Source: Owenia fusiformis (taxonomy: Eukaryota > Annelida > Polychaeta > Sabellida > Oweniidae). From it: a stretch of DNA of 64,000 nt. The DNA lies in the NCBI GenBank assembly GCA_903813345.2, contig CAIIXF020000003.1, positions 6,099,815 to 6,163,814 of the forward strand. Direction: 5' to 3'. The notes beneath the pieces are model-generated. The model was given only the letters and a program-made list of their open reading frames with translations, did no database searches and had not been told where the DNA came from. Shown one piece after another: positions 33,933 through 46,593 of this stretch (position 1 is its first letter; the number at the start of each line of letters is the position of its first letter). A program made the position numbers and the translations under genes.

Positions 33933-34428
33933 TTATGGAGTAGGGATGAATCAGATGGTGTAACTTGCACATGTAAGTTCTATTCAGTGATAGGCCTACA
34001 CACATACTATTAGGAGATAATAATTAACCCATCAGATACACTTTGTGCATGCAACTTAAATGAGTGCAGAAATTCACATTTATAAACAAAACATTTGCCC
34101 CTTTGTCGAGAAAACTGGCGATCAACAAAAATCCATTAAAAAAATCAATGGAGGACTGTTGGCATATTTAATAATTCTGTGACCCTAAATTTTAGTAGAG
34201 ATAGTCTCCAAGGATCTTTTGAATGAGGCAAGTCTGTAGTTCGAGAGACAATTGTATCAATTTAAGGTAATTAAGTTGCATTTTGGGTGAAAATTTTCAA
34301 AATGCAGGATTACATTGGTATCCCACATTGAAAATCCATTGTTTAAGAAGTTTCAGTTTTCTACAACCCTTGAACTAAGTTCAAATGGTTCAACAAAATA
34401 TTTCTGATTGGTGCATCAGTATCATGAT

Positions 34429-34434
34429 TTTATT
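34429..34434 (-). terminator. Candidate polyadenylation signal of zinc-finger gene 1
   Basis: AATAAA on the minus strand about 260 nt past the stop codon; the nearest good match I see. Confidence 0.35.
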
Positions 34435-34692
34435 TCAATTTCATGTTCATCAAAACAGACCACAGATGGTATCAAAATGTTGTTTCTGAAACTTAAACAT
34501 AAACTTACACTTTTTATGCTTGAAACGAATCGCATCATTTCCTTTTAAAATGGAAAAGGTGCAGGTAGTCTTTTCAACTTTAAACTTGACATAAACATTT
34601 AAAGAGTTTTTTCAAACTTTGAGATTAATTCATTTGAATTAATAATATGTATTGGTAAATTAGCTATTGTCCCTCTATAAGACTGTCTAACA

Positions 34693-37600
34693 TTATTTCC
34701 GGGAGCGAGTTTTCCTTTTCACAGTAACTTTATCCTGTATAGGTTTTGTTGATACGCTGGATTCAGAATTATCTTCACTTGTGTTATATGACTTCTTCCT
34801 TTTCGCAGTCACTTTATCATCAATAGGTATTGTTGATACACTGGATCCAGAATTCCTCCTTCTCAGTGTTGGGGTTTTCTTCTCTGAGACATCTGTACCT
34901 CTCTGATCCAGCTGAAACAACAGGATGAAGAATTGCTTAATTGAGAAATCAGAATAGATACTACAAATTAAGGAACTATAAAAAACAATATGCTTGATCA
35001 AATATTTTTCAATGAATAAAAAAGGAATAAAAATAAAATAAAATAAGTTTAATACATTGCTTGGCCAAATATTGAAGCGGACATTTATAGCATTGCATGT
35101 GTTACCTTTCTGTTTGCTGAAGTAAAATCAGCTTCAGAATCAGTGCTAGTATCAGATTCACTGTCCACTTTACGCTTGCGTCCTTTCTGTGACCGTCTCA
35201 CAAACTGTGCTGGAGATGATCTCTTACCTACACCTAACCTTCGATTGTAGTTATCCCTATTGTTCTGAAATATAATGTATTTTAAATTAATTGTTGTAAA
35301 TAATTTTAGACAAAATATACATTGTCTACATATACTGTACTGATATAAAGAGGTTATTTTCTGGGAGTTATTGAATTTGGGTAATGTATTAGAAAAGAAA
35401 TTATATTCAGAATTAATTGAGGATTAAAGACACTTTCTTTTCTCTGAACTATCTCCCTCATATACACACACAGTTAATCCCTTTAAAGGAATAAGTGAAT
35501 TCCTTCAGAGGTTTTAAAGATATCCATTATGGGTGACCAAAATTAAGCTGAAAGCAATGGATCGCATGAGTTTTCCCTATGGGAAAATAACATGGGAAAT
35601 ATTGTTTTCGACTTAATCTAAAAGGAATTACCTATTCCTTTAAAGGATTAAACTGTCTCAAAACGCAACATATAGATACAACGAAAATTGAAAAAGCAGG
35701 GGTTGAAAAACATTTCACAAAAAACATGTGGGTGGATTGTTTACATCTTCCCTGTCTCAAAGTGGAAATCATTTTATCATCTCTATCAGTGCTTGTCCTG
35801 GAGTTAATGCATTGGTCTAACATATGCACCTGTTTAAATCCTCAGAAAATAGCCAAAATCCAACATATGACTGTCCGAAATCTGTTGCGATACTTTCCCT
35901 TCTCCTTTGAAATATTATGACCGTATTCTCTGTATTAAGTGCATGGGCATTTAAAAACTCAAAATACCTCCTCCAGACCATTCTAATAAGCACAAAGATG
36001 TGAAAAAAGTTAATAATCACTGTGAATTTCAAGTATTGCAATATTTGGGCAGGAATTGCTTATTTGCAACACTAGAATGAAGCAACAACATTAATGTTTA
36101 CACAGAAGAGCCCCTTGAATTAAATGAATGGTTTTCCCTGATTATCTTCATAATCTCCATTACAGACTGTTCAATATTGATATTAAGTAATTACCTTATT
36201 GTTTTAATTTAGGTAGGTTCTAAATACAGCGATTACTGTTGTTAAAAGTCACTTACTGCTTTGGTGGCTGGTTCTATCCCATGTTTCTCCTTCAAATGTA
36301 GGGTCAATGCATAGCGTTGTGTGTAGCTGACATCACATGTATCACACTTGAATGCCCTAATTTTATCATGTATAGATTGCTTGTGTCTTTTGAGTGCAGA
36401 TTGTTGGGTAAAACATTTCAGACAGACATCACACTTATGCTTTCTCTCACCTACAAAACATTGATATGAACTGAACATTGATATGAACTGAACATTGATA
36501 TGAACTGAACATTGATATGAACTGAACATTGATATGAACTGAACATTGATATGAACATTGATATGAACTGAACATTGATATGAACTGAACATTGATATGA
36601 ACTGAACATTGATATGAACTGAACATTGATATGAACTGGACATTGATATGAACTGAACATTGATATGAACTGAACATTGATATGAACTGAACATTGATAT
36701 GAACTGAACGACGGTATTATCATTACATTAGCACCGTGCAACGTGGTACTACATGTAATTTCGACCATTAATTAGAATTTTTGATGATGTTTGAAAATCA
36801 AGGATTGCGAGTATCATACTGCACCGTTTTTCTTTAAACTTGTTCCATTCAAAGCATAACAAAAATGCCTTTCTGTTGGTACAGTATTCTGTTAGACAGA
36901 GTCTCTCCTTCCAGCTGTGAGAAGGGGTTTTAATAGCTGGTGACCAAAACGCTGCTAAAAGTAGGGACTCTTTCCAATTAAGCATTATGCACCGGCAGAA
37001 AGGCAATTTTGTTTTGCCTTGAATGGACCAAGTTTGAAGAAAAACGATGAAGTATGATACTCGCAATTCTTGACTTTCAAAGATCTGGTATGTTATATAA
37101 GTTTAATATGTTTACCAGTATGAATGACCATATGTCTTTGTGTTGCAGCTTGACTATTAAAGGATGCTCCACAAGTCTCACAAACATGTTTCCGTTCATT
37201 TGTGTGGAATGCTATGTGACTTGTCCATTCAGTTCTGGTCCTGAATCTCTTGCCACAGACTTCACATTGATGTGGTTTTTCACCTGTGTGAGCTCTGTAA
37301 TGACTTTCCAATTCTGAAACATGAAAGAATGAACACCTGAAACATAGATACAAATAGTGGTAAAAACCTAAAACATGGGAAAATGAAAACCTTGTTATTT
37401 CCAAGGTCTTTTACCACCATTTAAGACCTGATACTCTGTCTTGAGTTATATATGTACTGGTACTACAATCTTAAAAAACAATCTGAAAAAATGAGAAGTA
37501 AATACAAAGTATTTGGAGTAACCATTTTTTCCCAAAGGTCCATGTGCAGTATGGCAAGTGATTTTAGACAGTCATATCTTCCACCATGAGTACTTTCTCA

Positions 37601-40600
37601 CCATAAATACAGTGTTTTTAATAAAAACAACATGTTTTCTTTCAAGGGAAATTCCCTTGATAGTAAAATATTAATCCAACTCTGGTAAATCATGGTTTAG
37701 GATCCGGGCACTTTTAAAAAAATGTTAGGCTTATTTTCTAAAAAAGAGGATCTTGTTTTTCTTGATTTATCCATCGCAAATGTTTCATCTACACTATATT
37801 TACAACTTCTGAAAAGGGGATTGGTATTGAAATGCGTTAAAGTTAAAAACCGTATCCCATGTTATTTTCCCATAGTGAAACTCGTGCTATCCATTGTTTT
37901 CAGCATAATTTTGGTCATCGGAAATTGATATCTTCAAAACTAGACTTTCAATACCATTCTACTTTTAAAGAAGTTTTAGACCCCTTTTTGAATAATATTT
38001 TCATGCAAGAAAAATCAGAAAAAGGAAATCCGCTTTTTGTAAATAAGTTCAACATTTTGAAAAAATTGATTGATATTTTTATCATCATGGGTACTTCACT
38101 TGAAAGAAAACATATTGTTTTAATAAAAACCACTGTATTTATGCCCAGAAAGTACTCATGGTGAAGGATATGACTGTTTAAAATTACTTGCCATACTGCA
38201 CATGGTTCTTTCAATGGTTTCATTGCATATCATGTAACCATGTAACCATCATTTCAACCTTTAAGATCAAAGGAAATATCATCATTTCAACCATGAGAAA
38301 CCATTGCGCAACCTTTACTTCACCCAATCTTTTCAACCTTTTTTACATGTATAGTTGCAATGGTTACACAACTGATTTTTGAGAAACTATTGCAAAACCA
38401 TAACATTTTATCTAAGTTACATACCTTTTTTATAGAAGAAGACTTTGTCACATTTATCGCATGGGTAGTCACCAATTTTATGAACATGGGATAAATGCTG
38501 CTTGTATCTGTCATTTATGTTATATTTTCCCTTTTTCTTTATTGTAAAGAGTTTTCCACATAATTCACACAATGAAAAGTATAAATCAGGCTCTTTTTTG
38601 TCCTTGCAAATTCTCATGCAAGCTTTTACATGTGGATATTTATGATGCAAACCTAGGAGGTTTTTATCACAAACTGGGCATTTGTTTGTCTGCTTGGAAT
38701 GCTTCATAGCACATTTTTGAAAATGCTTTCTTAACTTGCCTTCACACATATTCACTTTGCAGAAAGAACAACAATGTGTCAGTTCACACCAGCTTCTATG
38801 GTAAGAACAGTCAGGATAATTATTGAAGTTAGTATTACAGCGACGGCAGGACCAGGTTTTCAAACTGCAGATTCTGGTATGTTCTTTCAGCATTGTTTCA
38901 TCATTGCTTGTAAAATCATAACAATTTCTGCAAACCTTTTTATTTTCTTTGCAATGGGACTCATGGTATTTAAGTGTTTTAGTTGTTAAATATTCCTTCT
39001 TTTTACAAAACTCACATGTTAGGGTATTTACTTTGTTTCCTTCCTTTTCAATCGTTTCCTCCTCAGCTGCACTGTCAAAGATAAACTTCAACTCACCATG
39101 TCGATGTTTTAGGAATTGACCATGTGACTTGAAAACTCGAAAACATGTATCACATTTCAATGAATATGACCCATCTGGCTTTGTTTTTTTCGAACTACAT
39201 TTCTCAATAAGCTGCAGTATTTTTTGATACTGTAAATATGGATGCTCAGAGACATATTTTTCAGTTGCTGGCTGAAGCTTATCTTTCTTCTCACTCACTT
39301 TGATACTTGCAGTAGGTTTATGTTGATTTGTTTTGTTTGTTTTATTTTGATTCATATTTTGATTACTTATGATTTTGTTACTTTGAACTTCCTTCTTGTG
39401 GAATCTCTCATCTCTGTCATTCAGTGTATTTTGGACATTTGAATCTTTATTTTCTGATTTAATGCAGACATCATCTGTAGTCTTTAACATTTCAAACTCA
39501 CCATGTCTGTCAATTACTCTATAGTGTTTTGTTTCAACATGATTGTCTTTGTTATCAGGCCGAGTCAAAGTATTTTTTGTTTGTAACACGTCGCTATGAT
39601 TGTGTCCTTGAGGATTTTCTACAAGGACTCTCGGTTGTGTAGGTTGCGTTCCAATTAGCTCAATTGATCTGGTTTCTTTATTTTTGGGTTCATTTGTTGT
39701 ATTTGATGGCAATGTTTGTTTCATTTCCCTTTCATTTTTTGATTTAGGCATTTCTATTTCAAAACGCTGCCTCTTTTTCTTGCTAAAATTTAGCCCCATT
39801 CTTTTCAACTCACTATTTACATGAATATTATCATGTTCCAGTTCATACTCATCTCCAGATGAGTCTGTTGGGAGTTCATAATAATCATCATCATTGTCAC
39901 TATCACCAAGAACATTATCATCATCATCTTTTTGTTTTGTGTCTTGACAATGTACCATTTTGATATGAGCCTTAAGTTTCTGATCTCTGTTGAATGCTTT
40001 TCCACATATGAGGCAAGTGTATTGTGGAGTCTCAGCAGTATTGTCACCAGTTTTATTTGTTGCATCGTCAGGCATGTCTTTGCCAGTATCATTGTGATTG
40101 TTATGTTCTGAATGAGATTCTATATTCATATGGATCATCTTGTTGGTATCAAGTGAGTCATCTTCCCATTTACTTACAAAGTTACTTGGCTTTATTTCAC
40201 TTAGATCTTTGAGGTTTGTGCTAGTCATATTTTTGTCTTTTAAGATACATATTAGACTCTGTGAGTCTTGAATGTTTGAAGCAGCAGATGTCTGATTGTC
40301 CTTTTTGTCAATACTGATTTCATTTCCATGTTTGAGGTTGACGTTACTATTATATTTCTCTTTGATATGAATTGATTGGTAATTCATTAAGTCTGGAATA
40401 GTGTTGGATGACTGACTATCTGTTTTGTCAATACTGATTTCAATTCCATCTTTCAGGTTGATGTTACAATTATCTTCCTCTTCACTGATAAACATTGGGC
40501 TATAACTCATTAAATCTGAAATGTCTGTAGCATCGGATGTCTGACTATCTGGTTTGTCAACAATGATTTCATTTCCATCTTTCAGGTTGATGTTACAATT

Positions 40601-41530
40601 ATCTTCCTCTTCACTGATAAACATTGGGCTATAACTCATTAAATCTGAAATGTCTGTAGCATCGGATGTCTGACTATCTGGTTTGTCAACAATGATTTCA
40701 TTTCCATCTTTCAGGTTGATGTTACAATTATCTTCCTCTTCACTGATAAACATTGGGCTATAACTCATTAAATCTGAAATGTCTGTAGCATCGGATGTCT
40801 GACTATCTGGTTTGTCAATAATAATTTCACTTCCATCTTTTAGGTTGATGTCACTTTTGTCTTCCTCTTCTTTGATACATATTGGAATGTAACTTAATGA
40901 GTCTGGAATATTTGAAGTAATGGATGTATTAGTGTCTGTTTTTTTATTATTGGCATTAGTCTTATCATCAGTTAGATTGGCATAGAGGTCATTATTCATG
41001 TCAAATGATTCACTGATATTCTCTTTATTTGGAGTTATGTTTGTTGCTCGTGATTGACATCTAATATCATGTGACTCACTCCTGGTATTTGAGATTATTT
41101 CTGCTAAATGTGGTTCACTTTTAACATGTTTAATATATGAGGCACTGCTCTCTGCTTTTGGTTCAAGAAGAGAGTTATTATCTATGCTCGGTTCATATGT
41201 CTCATCTATGATGTAAGTCTCTGTAAATACCTTATTACAAGGTTCATTTGATGGTCTTCCCTTAGTAAAAGTATCAAACTTTATATTTGATAAGTGTATT
41301 GCGAATAGATTTCCACATTTTGCATTGTACTTTGCGATTTTGTCCAAGGCCTCAATACGATCAAGAGTTACACATGGAACTTTCCAGTTACTTATTAGAG
41401 TCACCCATTCTGATGTTTTGGTAGGTGTATAGTCCTTCTCATTTTGATCCTGTTCAGTTGTTTTATGTATGGGAACAGTGTTGTCATGCAGCCCACTCCT
41501 TGTTTGTCCTCTTATGTCTTTACCATCCAT
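34693..41530 (-). CDS. C2H2 zinc-finger protein 1 (five coding exons, 1,291 aa)
   Basis: Coding exons on the minus strand: 41530-38425, 37313-37116, 36450-36257, 35264-35106, 34911-34693 (3106, 198, 194, 159 and 219 nt, total 3,876). Joins restore codons inside fingers, e.g. FFYKK|ELESHYRAHTGEKP and VIHTG|ERKHKCDVC. The N-terminal half is long, acidic and Ser/Asn-rich, with SEEEDN repeats and one finger (YTCLICGKAF). About a dozen more C2H2 or C2HC fingers follow, then a basic tail (GRKRKVDSES, KRKTRSRK) likely to be nuclear-localising. DNA or RNA binding in the nucleus is expected from the family; the target is unknown. The start ATG lies 4 nt inside an exon whose acceptor is tttcag, so an upstream 5' UTR exon exists but was not found. 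Confidence 0.9.
36453..36712 (-). repeat. 17-bp tandem repeat ending at a 3' splice site of zinc-finger gene 1
   Basis: About 15 units of acattgatatgaactga (plus strand). On the gene strand they run into the acceptor tcaatgttttgtag before the exon at 36450. Since 17 is not a multiple of three, all frames give repeated but meaningless peptides. Confidence 0.9.
36784..37087. mobile_element. Foldback element in an intron of zinc-finger gene 1
   Basis: The arms (tttgaaaatcaaggattgcg and its complement at 37055-37085) enclose a palindromic centre around gctggtgaccaaaacgctgc. Same family as the larger element at 44690-46205. Confidence 0.75.
37519..38221. mobile_element. Long terminal-inverted-repeat element in intron 1 of zinc-finger gene 1
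   Basis: About 170 bp at the left end (contains ccatgtgcagtatggcaagt) is complementary to the right end (about 38050-38221). The inside shows no coding potential. Likely a non-autonomous DNA transposon. Confidence 0.75.
40444..40831 (-). repeat. In-frame 129-bp coding repeat in zinc-finger gene 1
   Basis: Three nearly identical 129-bp units encode a 43-residue acidic module (contains SDLMSYSPMFISEEED and KPDSQTSDATD). More diverged units flank them from about 40230 to 40920. Near-identity at silent sites suggests recent copying or gene conversion. Confidence 0.92.
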
Positions 41531-42158
41531 GATACTGAAACACAATTAGTGATTTATCATTGACTACAAGGTAGTGGTGTCAATTAACCGCTTGAGCATT
41601 AACCGGTTAACCGGGTGTTTTTACCGGTTAAAGTTGGTTAACCGGCGGGAAATTTGAACTGATAATTTCAAATGAAATCTTCATCTTCGATCTTGAAAGT
41701 TGAAAAAAATTGGAAAAATGATATATCGGCGTTTATTTTTTACGTTCGTCAAGCTTTACTCTATTCTATTCATACACTACCTGACTACCGGTACCTCTTA
41801 ATCACATACCACACTGGTTTACCTTTGGAATCTCAACGAACGCACCATAACAACGAGAATTGCAGCTGGTTATGTTTATTTTAATTTTAATTTTCTCACT
41901 ACCAAAGTGAGGCTTTGACCTTTGACATTTTGGTGACGTTGATAGACAACAATAATAACAAAACTGACGAATTTAAAAATGCATATAATGCATGAAATTG
42001 TTTTGCAATATGTAAAATTGTTAAATGGTTAAATATCTAAAACTAAAATAAATGTGTAAAATTTGTGAATAAAATTAAATCTGCGCCAGATTCTGAGGAC
42101 TACTCTTGTCAGCTTGAAGTCGGCAAATCTACTGTCTTGGTACAAAACCAGGTATATT

Positions 42159-43312
42159 CAGTGCGCGAAATAGACGTCCGACATCGGCCATTGGCCTGAC
42201 AAAATTATAGATGGCTTGTTTTGATAAAAACACCCAGACATTTTGGCCTGCCAGATATTTGTGGCATTCGTTAGATTGCCCATGAATAGAACTCACATTT
42301 CAGTCCGGAAATCCTCCGAATTCCCAGCGATTTCGGCTTATTCCATGACTTTTGTTGAAGATTTAAAAAAATTTCAAATATTTTTGTTTTCGTACTGAAG
42401 CCCAAGATATAACGTGACTTTTGATTGGCTGTTGTTGTTTGTTGAAATTACGGTGATTTTGATTGGCTATGGATGACTCATTTCTTCATCGTCGTTCGCA
42501 AATCGAGTGCATTATCAGTATGCCGGATGTAGAAAAGAAATTGAAAAATCGAGCCGGCATCTAAGTCCAAAAAGTCGGCAGTTTGGAAGTATTTTGGGAC
42601 TCCGATATCACAAGGTAAACGAATTGGTGATAGTTCACCATGCAGATTATGTGAAATGCCGATCACATTTGCGGCAGATGCTTTATATTCGATTTTAATT
42701 GACGTATTTCTGAATATGATTTTGAAAAGTGAAACTGAAAGTGAAACTATCATCATCAGACATTGTATCATTTTTAATGTTCTGTCCCGTCCTGTCCCGA
42801 AAGTATCGTGTCCCGAGACCATTTGTACCGTTCCGTACCGTACCGAAATTTTTTTGGACCGTGACACCTCTAATATATACCTTGAATTTTAGTCTGTTAG
42901 TGGAGTCTGTGTACATAGTATGTGTTTTTGAATACCTTGAAGCTTCTGAGAGCAATTCTAAACCGACCAAAATCAGTACAATTTAGTTTGATCAATATGT
43001 ACATGTTCATCATGTTTTGGTAAGGTGAATCTAGGGGGAAATCAACACACCCAGGCTATTGGTTAAGTCATCAAGTGCAGTATAGTGGATAATACATGAC
43101 ATGCAATGGAATTAGTTTTACTTTGTTAATATTGTACTAAACTAAATCTCATTTTAGAGTGGTTGTGGAGAAATATGGAAAATGAAATTTTTGGCCAGAG
43201 AAGTAAGAAACAGCCTGCAAAAAATTGGCCTGAGAAAAAATGATATGGCTGGTTAAAATCTGGCTGGCCTGCCAAAATGTCTAGGTTAAAAAAATCCTTA
43301 TTTCACGCACTG
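42159..43312. mobile_element. Second TIR element nested in the hAT-like element
   Basis: Ends cagtgcgcgaaat and atttcacgcactg are complementary, and subterminal cagacattttgg and ctggcctgcc motifs also pair. A target-site repeat was not clear. Inside, gtgacacctctaat at 42861-42875 may be the end of a further insertion. Confidence 0.6.
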
Positions 43313-43398
43313 ATATTAGACCAACAATGAGATTTTTTGTTTTTATTAAGAAAGACAATCGCATTAACATGTTTTGGAGTGAGTTGGGATCTTTTTTT

Positions 43399-43700
43399 GA
43401 AAAACAAACAGATTAACATGCAAAGTAAGCGCGGGAAAGCAATGTGGCAGGGATTAAAGTTGCTGATTGGATGTTTGTAAGGAATAATCGGACCTATCAC
43501 ATGTATGAGTAGCTCACATGAAACTGACGCTTGAAAAACAAACAGATTAAAATGCAAAGTAAGCGCGGGAAAGCAATGTGGCAGGGATTAAAGTTGCTGA
43601 TTGGATGTTTGTAAGGAGTTTTCGGACTTATGACATGTATGAGTTGCTTACGTGAAACTGACACATAAAACCAAACAGATTAGCATGCAAAATAAGCGCG
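43399..43700 (+). repeat. 134-bp tandem repeat inside the hAT-like element
   Basis: Just over two units, each containing caaacagatta, gcgcgggaaa and gttgctgattggatgtttgt. Confidence 0.8.
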
Positions 43701-44689
43701 GGAAATAACAGAATTATACACGGTCAACTAACCACCCATTAAAACAGACCGGTCAAGGCATTGTCGGCGGTTAACCGGTTAACCAGTTAATACTTGACAC
43801 CACTACTACAAGGTACTTAGTTACAAAATACTAAAGTAAGCAGTGGTATTTACAAGTTGATAAACATAAATATCATAAGTGCACTCTATGTTTATACTAC
43901 ATATTATCCTACACTTAGTGTACTAAATGTATAATAACATTAAAAATAAATTTGATATATTTTGGCAAAATGAATAACCAGAGGATATTGCCTCGATATA
44001 CTCCGGAAATCCAATATGCGGAGGACATTGTGACAATATACTCCAGAATACAAATATGCGGAGGATATTGTGACGATATACTCCGCTTGTTGATTTCCCG
44101 CCAAATTGAACATGAAATTTAATTTTCAATGAGATTATACATTTAGTACACGACGAGTATCAGTGTAGGAAAATAAGAACATGCCACGATTTTTCAGAAT
44201 ATCATTTTAATCTACTCTGTGATATTGATATACGCACTTGTTCGCTTCGCTCTCTCGTGCAGATACATCACTTTGTAGATAAAAGTGGTATTTCTCAAAA
44301 TCATAGGATATCCTATAATTACTTTTATGCTGGATTAAAATAATTATTATTTACTAATGTTTCTTATTGCCCCAACCTGTAAATGCAGTGTGAATGTAAT
44401 TTCTCACCTTTCCCTGCATTCCTTCAATTTCATAGATAACATATTTTGTGAAATTTAAAAAAGAATCAAACTCAGCTAATTAATATCTCCATTGCCTATA
44501 ATGTCTGATCATGATATAAACCTAGAATATTTTTATGTTCACCATCTGTTTGACAACTCATGTTGTAAGTGGCAGTTAAGTTTCAACTCTATAGCGTCAT
44601 TGATATTGGGTTGGGCAGTTTGTAATATACACAAACCAATGCCCAAGAGCACAAAATATCATGTTATAGTTCTGTTAATACCATATTCA

Positions 44690-46205
44690 CGCGGTCCTAA
44701 CTTCGACCGTTAATTTGAATTTTTGACCTACCGGATGTTTGAAAATCAAGGATTACGAGTCTCATACTTCACCGTTTTTCTTGAAACTTGTTCCATTCAA
44801 AGCATAACAAAAATCCCTTTCTGATGGTACATTATTCTCTTAAACAGAGTCCCTACTTCCAGCGGCATTTTGGTCCCCAGCTGTAAGAAGGCCTTCTAAC
44901 AGCTGGGGACCAAAACGCTGCTAGAACGAGGGACTCTTTACAATAAAGTAATGCACCGACAGACAGGCAATTTTGTTTTGCTTTTAATGGTATAAGTTTG
45001 AAGAAAAACGGTGCAGTTCACAGGCAAATTATATCGGACCCCGTACAAGCCCGTACGGAGGTTGTTGTGTCAACGGACCCTGTACAACCTCGTTCGGGCC
45101 TCGTTACGAGTCTTGTAATTGGTTGTAATTTTCGAGCCTCGTAAGTGCTTGTGATTACAAGGCCCGTAATAGCTCGTAATTTTCGACCCCCGTACTTGAC
45201 CGTACAGTGCCCGTAACAAGCCCCGTAATAAATCGTAATTTTCGATCCCCGTCCTTGCTAGTACGGTGCCTGTTACGAGGCCCGCAATAGCTCGTAATTT
45301 TCGAGCGTTGTACTTGCCTGTGCTATGCCCGTAACAAGGCCCGTAATGGCTCGTAACTTTCGAGCCTTGTACTTGCCTGTGCTATGCCCGTAACAAGGCC
45401 CGTAATGGCTCGTAACTTTCGAGCCTTGTACTTGCCTGTGCTATGCCCGTAACAAGGCCCGTAATGGCTCGTAACTTTCGAGCACTGTATTTGCCTGTAC
45501 GGGGCTTGTAACGAGGGTCGTAATTGCTCGTTTATTTTAAGGAACACTTTTTGATCGATGAAATAAAATACAGCATACTTGGGAAATGACATTTCAATTA
45601 TATCTAATTATGTATTAATATGTCTTCAATAATTTCAAAATATTATTAAAGTATTAAAGCTAGGAAACTAAATAAACAGGAGGGTAACCGATAGGAGACA
45701 CCATATTTCTCTACAAGTGAAGCAAATGCATATAAAACCATTTGCGTGCGCTACTAGAATAAGTTCAAATGTGATGTAAATAAGTATTCTCGTTCTTGAA
45801 TGTGTAAATAAGAACACAACTCGTAGTTGTATCATTCTAGTACACAGCATGTTCTGGATAGATACGTGAATCATGTAGCATGACATCAATTATTTTTTTG
45901 TTCCGAGTTCGATAACGGGCCTCGTACGAGCTTGTTAAGGCCTCGAAATTACAAACCTCGTATGTGCTTGTACGGGCCTTGAAAACAACAATTACGAGCA
46001 TCGTACAAGCTCGCACGGGCCTCGAAAACGAGCTTCGTACGAGCCCGTACAAGGATGGTGCTCCTTTTTGTCCGTAATGACTCGTAATTCTCGAGGCTCG
46101 TACGGGGCCCGATGTAATTTGCCTGTGTATGAGACTCGCAATCCTTGATTTTCAAGCACCTGGTAGGTGAAAAATTCAAATTAACGGTCGAAGTTAGGAC
46201 CGCGT
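44690..46205. mobile_element. Foldback element carrying a second nested element
   Basis: Outer arms: cacgcggtcctaacttcgac at the left and its complement at about 46175-46205. A palindromic centre with cagctggggaccaaaacgct matches the 36784-37087 copy. The right arm is interrupted by another inverted-repeat element (45018-46126). Confidence 0.78.
45018..46126. mobile_element. Nested TIR element with GTACGGG-rich content and a 59-bp tandem array
   Basis: Ends cacaggcaaatta and taatttgcctgt are complementary and followed by gtacggg/cccgtac-rich sequence. Between about 45110 and 45540 a 59-bp unit recurs; starts at 45321, 45380 and 45439 are almost identical and earlier ones diverged. It is more GC-rich than its surroundings. 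Confidence 0.72.
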
Positions 46206-46593
46206 GATATTATAGCTTCGATGATAGCGATAAATATTGAAATAATAGACAAAAATAATTTTAAAGATTTAGACACAGAAGTATAAAGAAGTTCATTTAT
46301 AGGGCATAAGGAATAAGTCACCCCTCTCTCTTCCCCTCTGTCTTATATTCTGTAGCCTATACTAGCCTGTTAATATTAGGGATATAAGAAAGGGGGTGAC
46401 TTACCCCCCTTGATTAAGGACCATAATTGAACCTGTTTGAAGGCTATACTGTATATCTGTTGAGCTCAGTGGGCCTTCTCAGTTTTCTGACCCTGGAGCT
46501 AATTTTTCAACCCCCCGTGTTATTTCAGAATGTCATAATTTATGATCATGACTTTAGTAATTTTTTCAAAATGTTTTCGTTGGAGAATAATTT

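Larger units (their letters stand above)
41572..43805. mobile_element. hAT-like DNA transposon (non-autonomous)
   Basis: Terminal inverted repeats tagtggtgtcaa / ttgacaccacta are flanked by the 8-bp direct repeat ctacaagg (41564-41571 and 43806-43813), the hallmark of hAT elements. Both ends contain ttaaccggttaacc. No transposase frame is visible. Its left end is 38 bp from the acceptor of the first coding exon of zinc-finger gene 1. Confidence 0.87.

Noticed and set aside
36447-36768. Frames with repeated HINVQFISM peptides
   Set aside because: Produced by the 17-bp array next to a splice site.
42478-42986. Overlapping frames on both strands
   Set aside because: They lie inside nested DNA-transposon sequence; no transposase motif.
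45323-45592. 89-codon minus-strand frame with repeats
   Set aside because: It spans the 59-bp array of a transposon.
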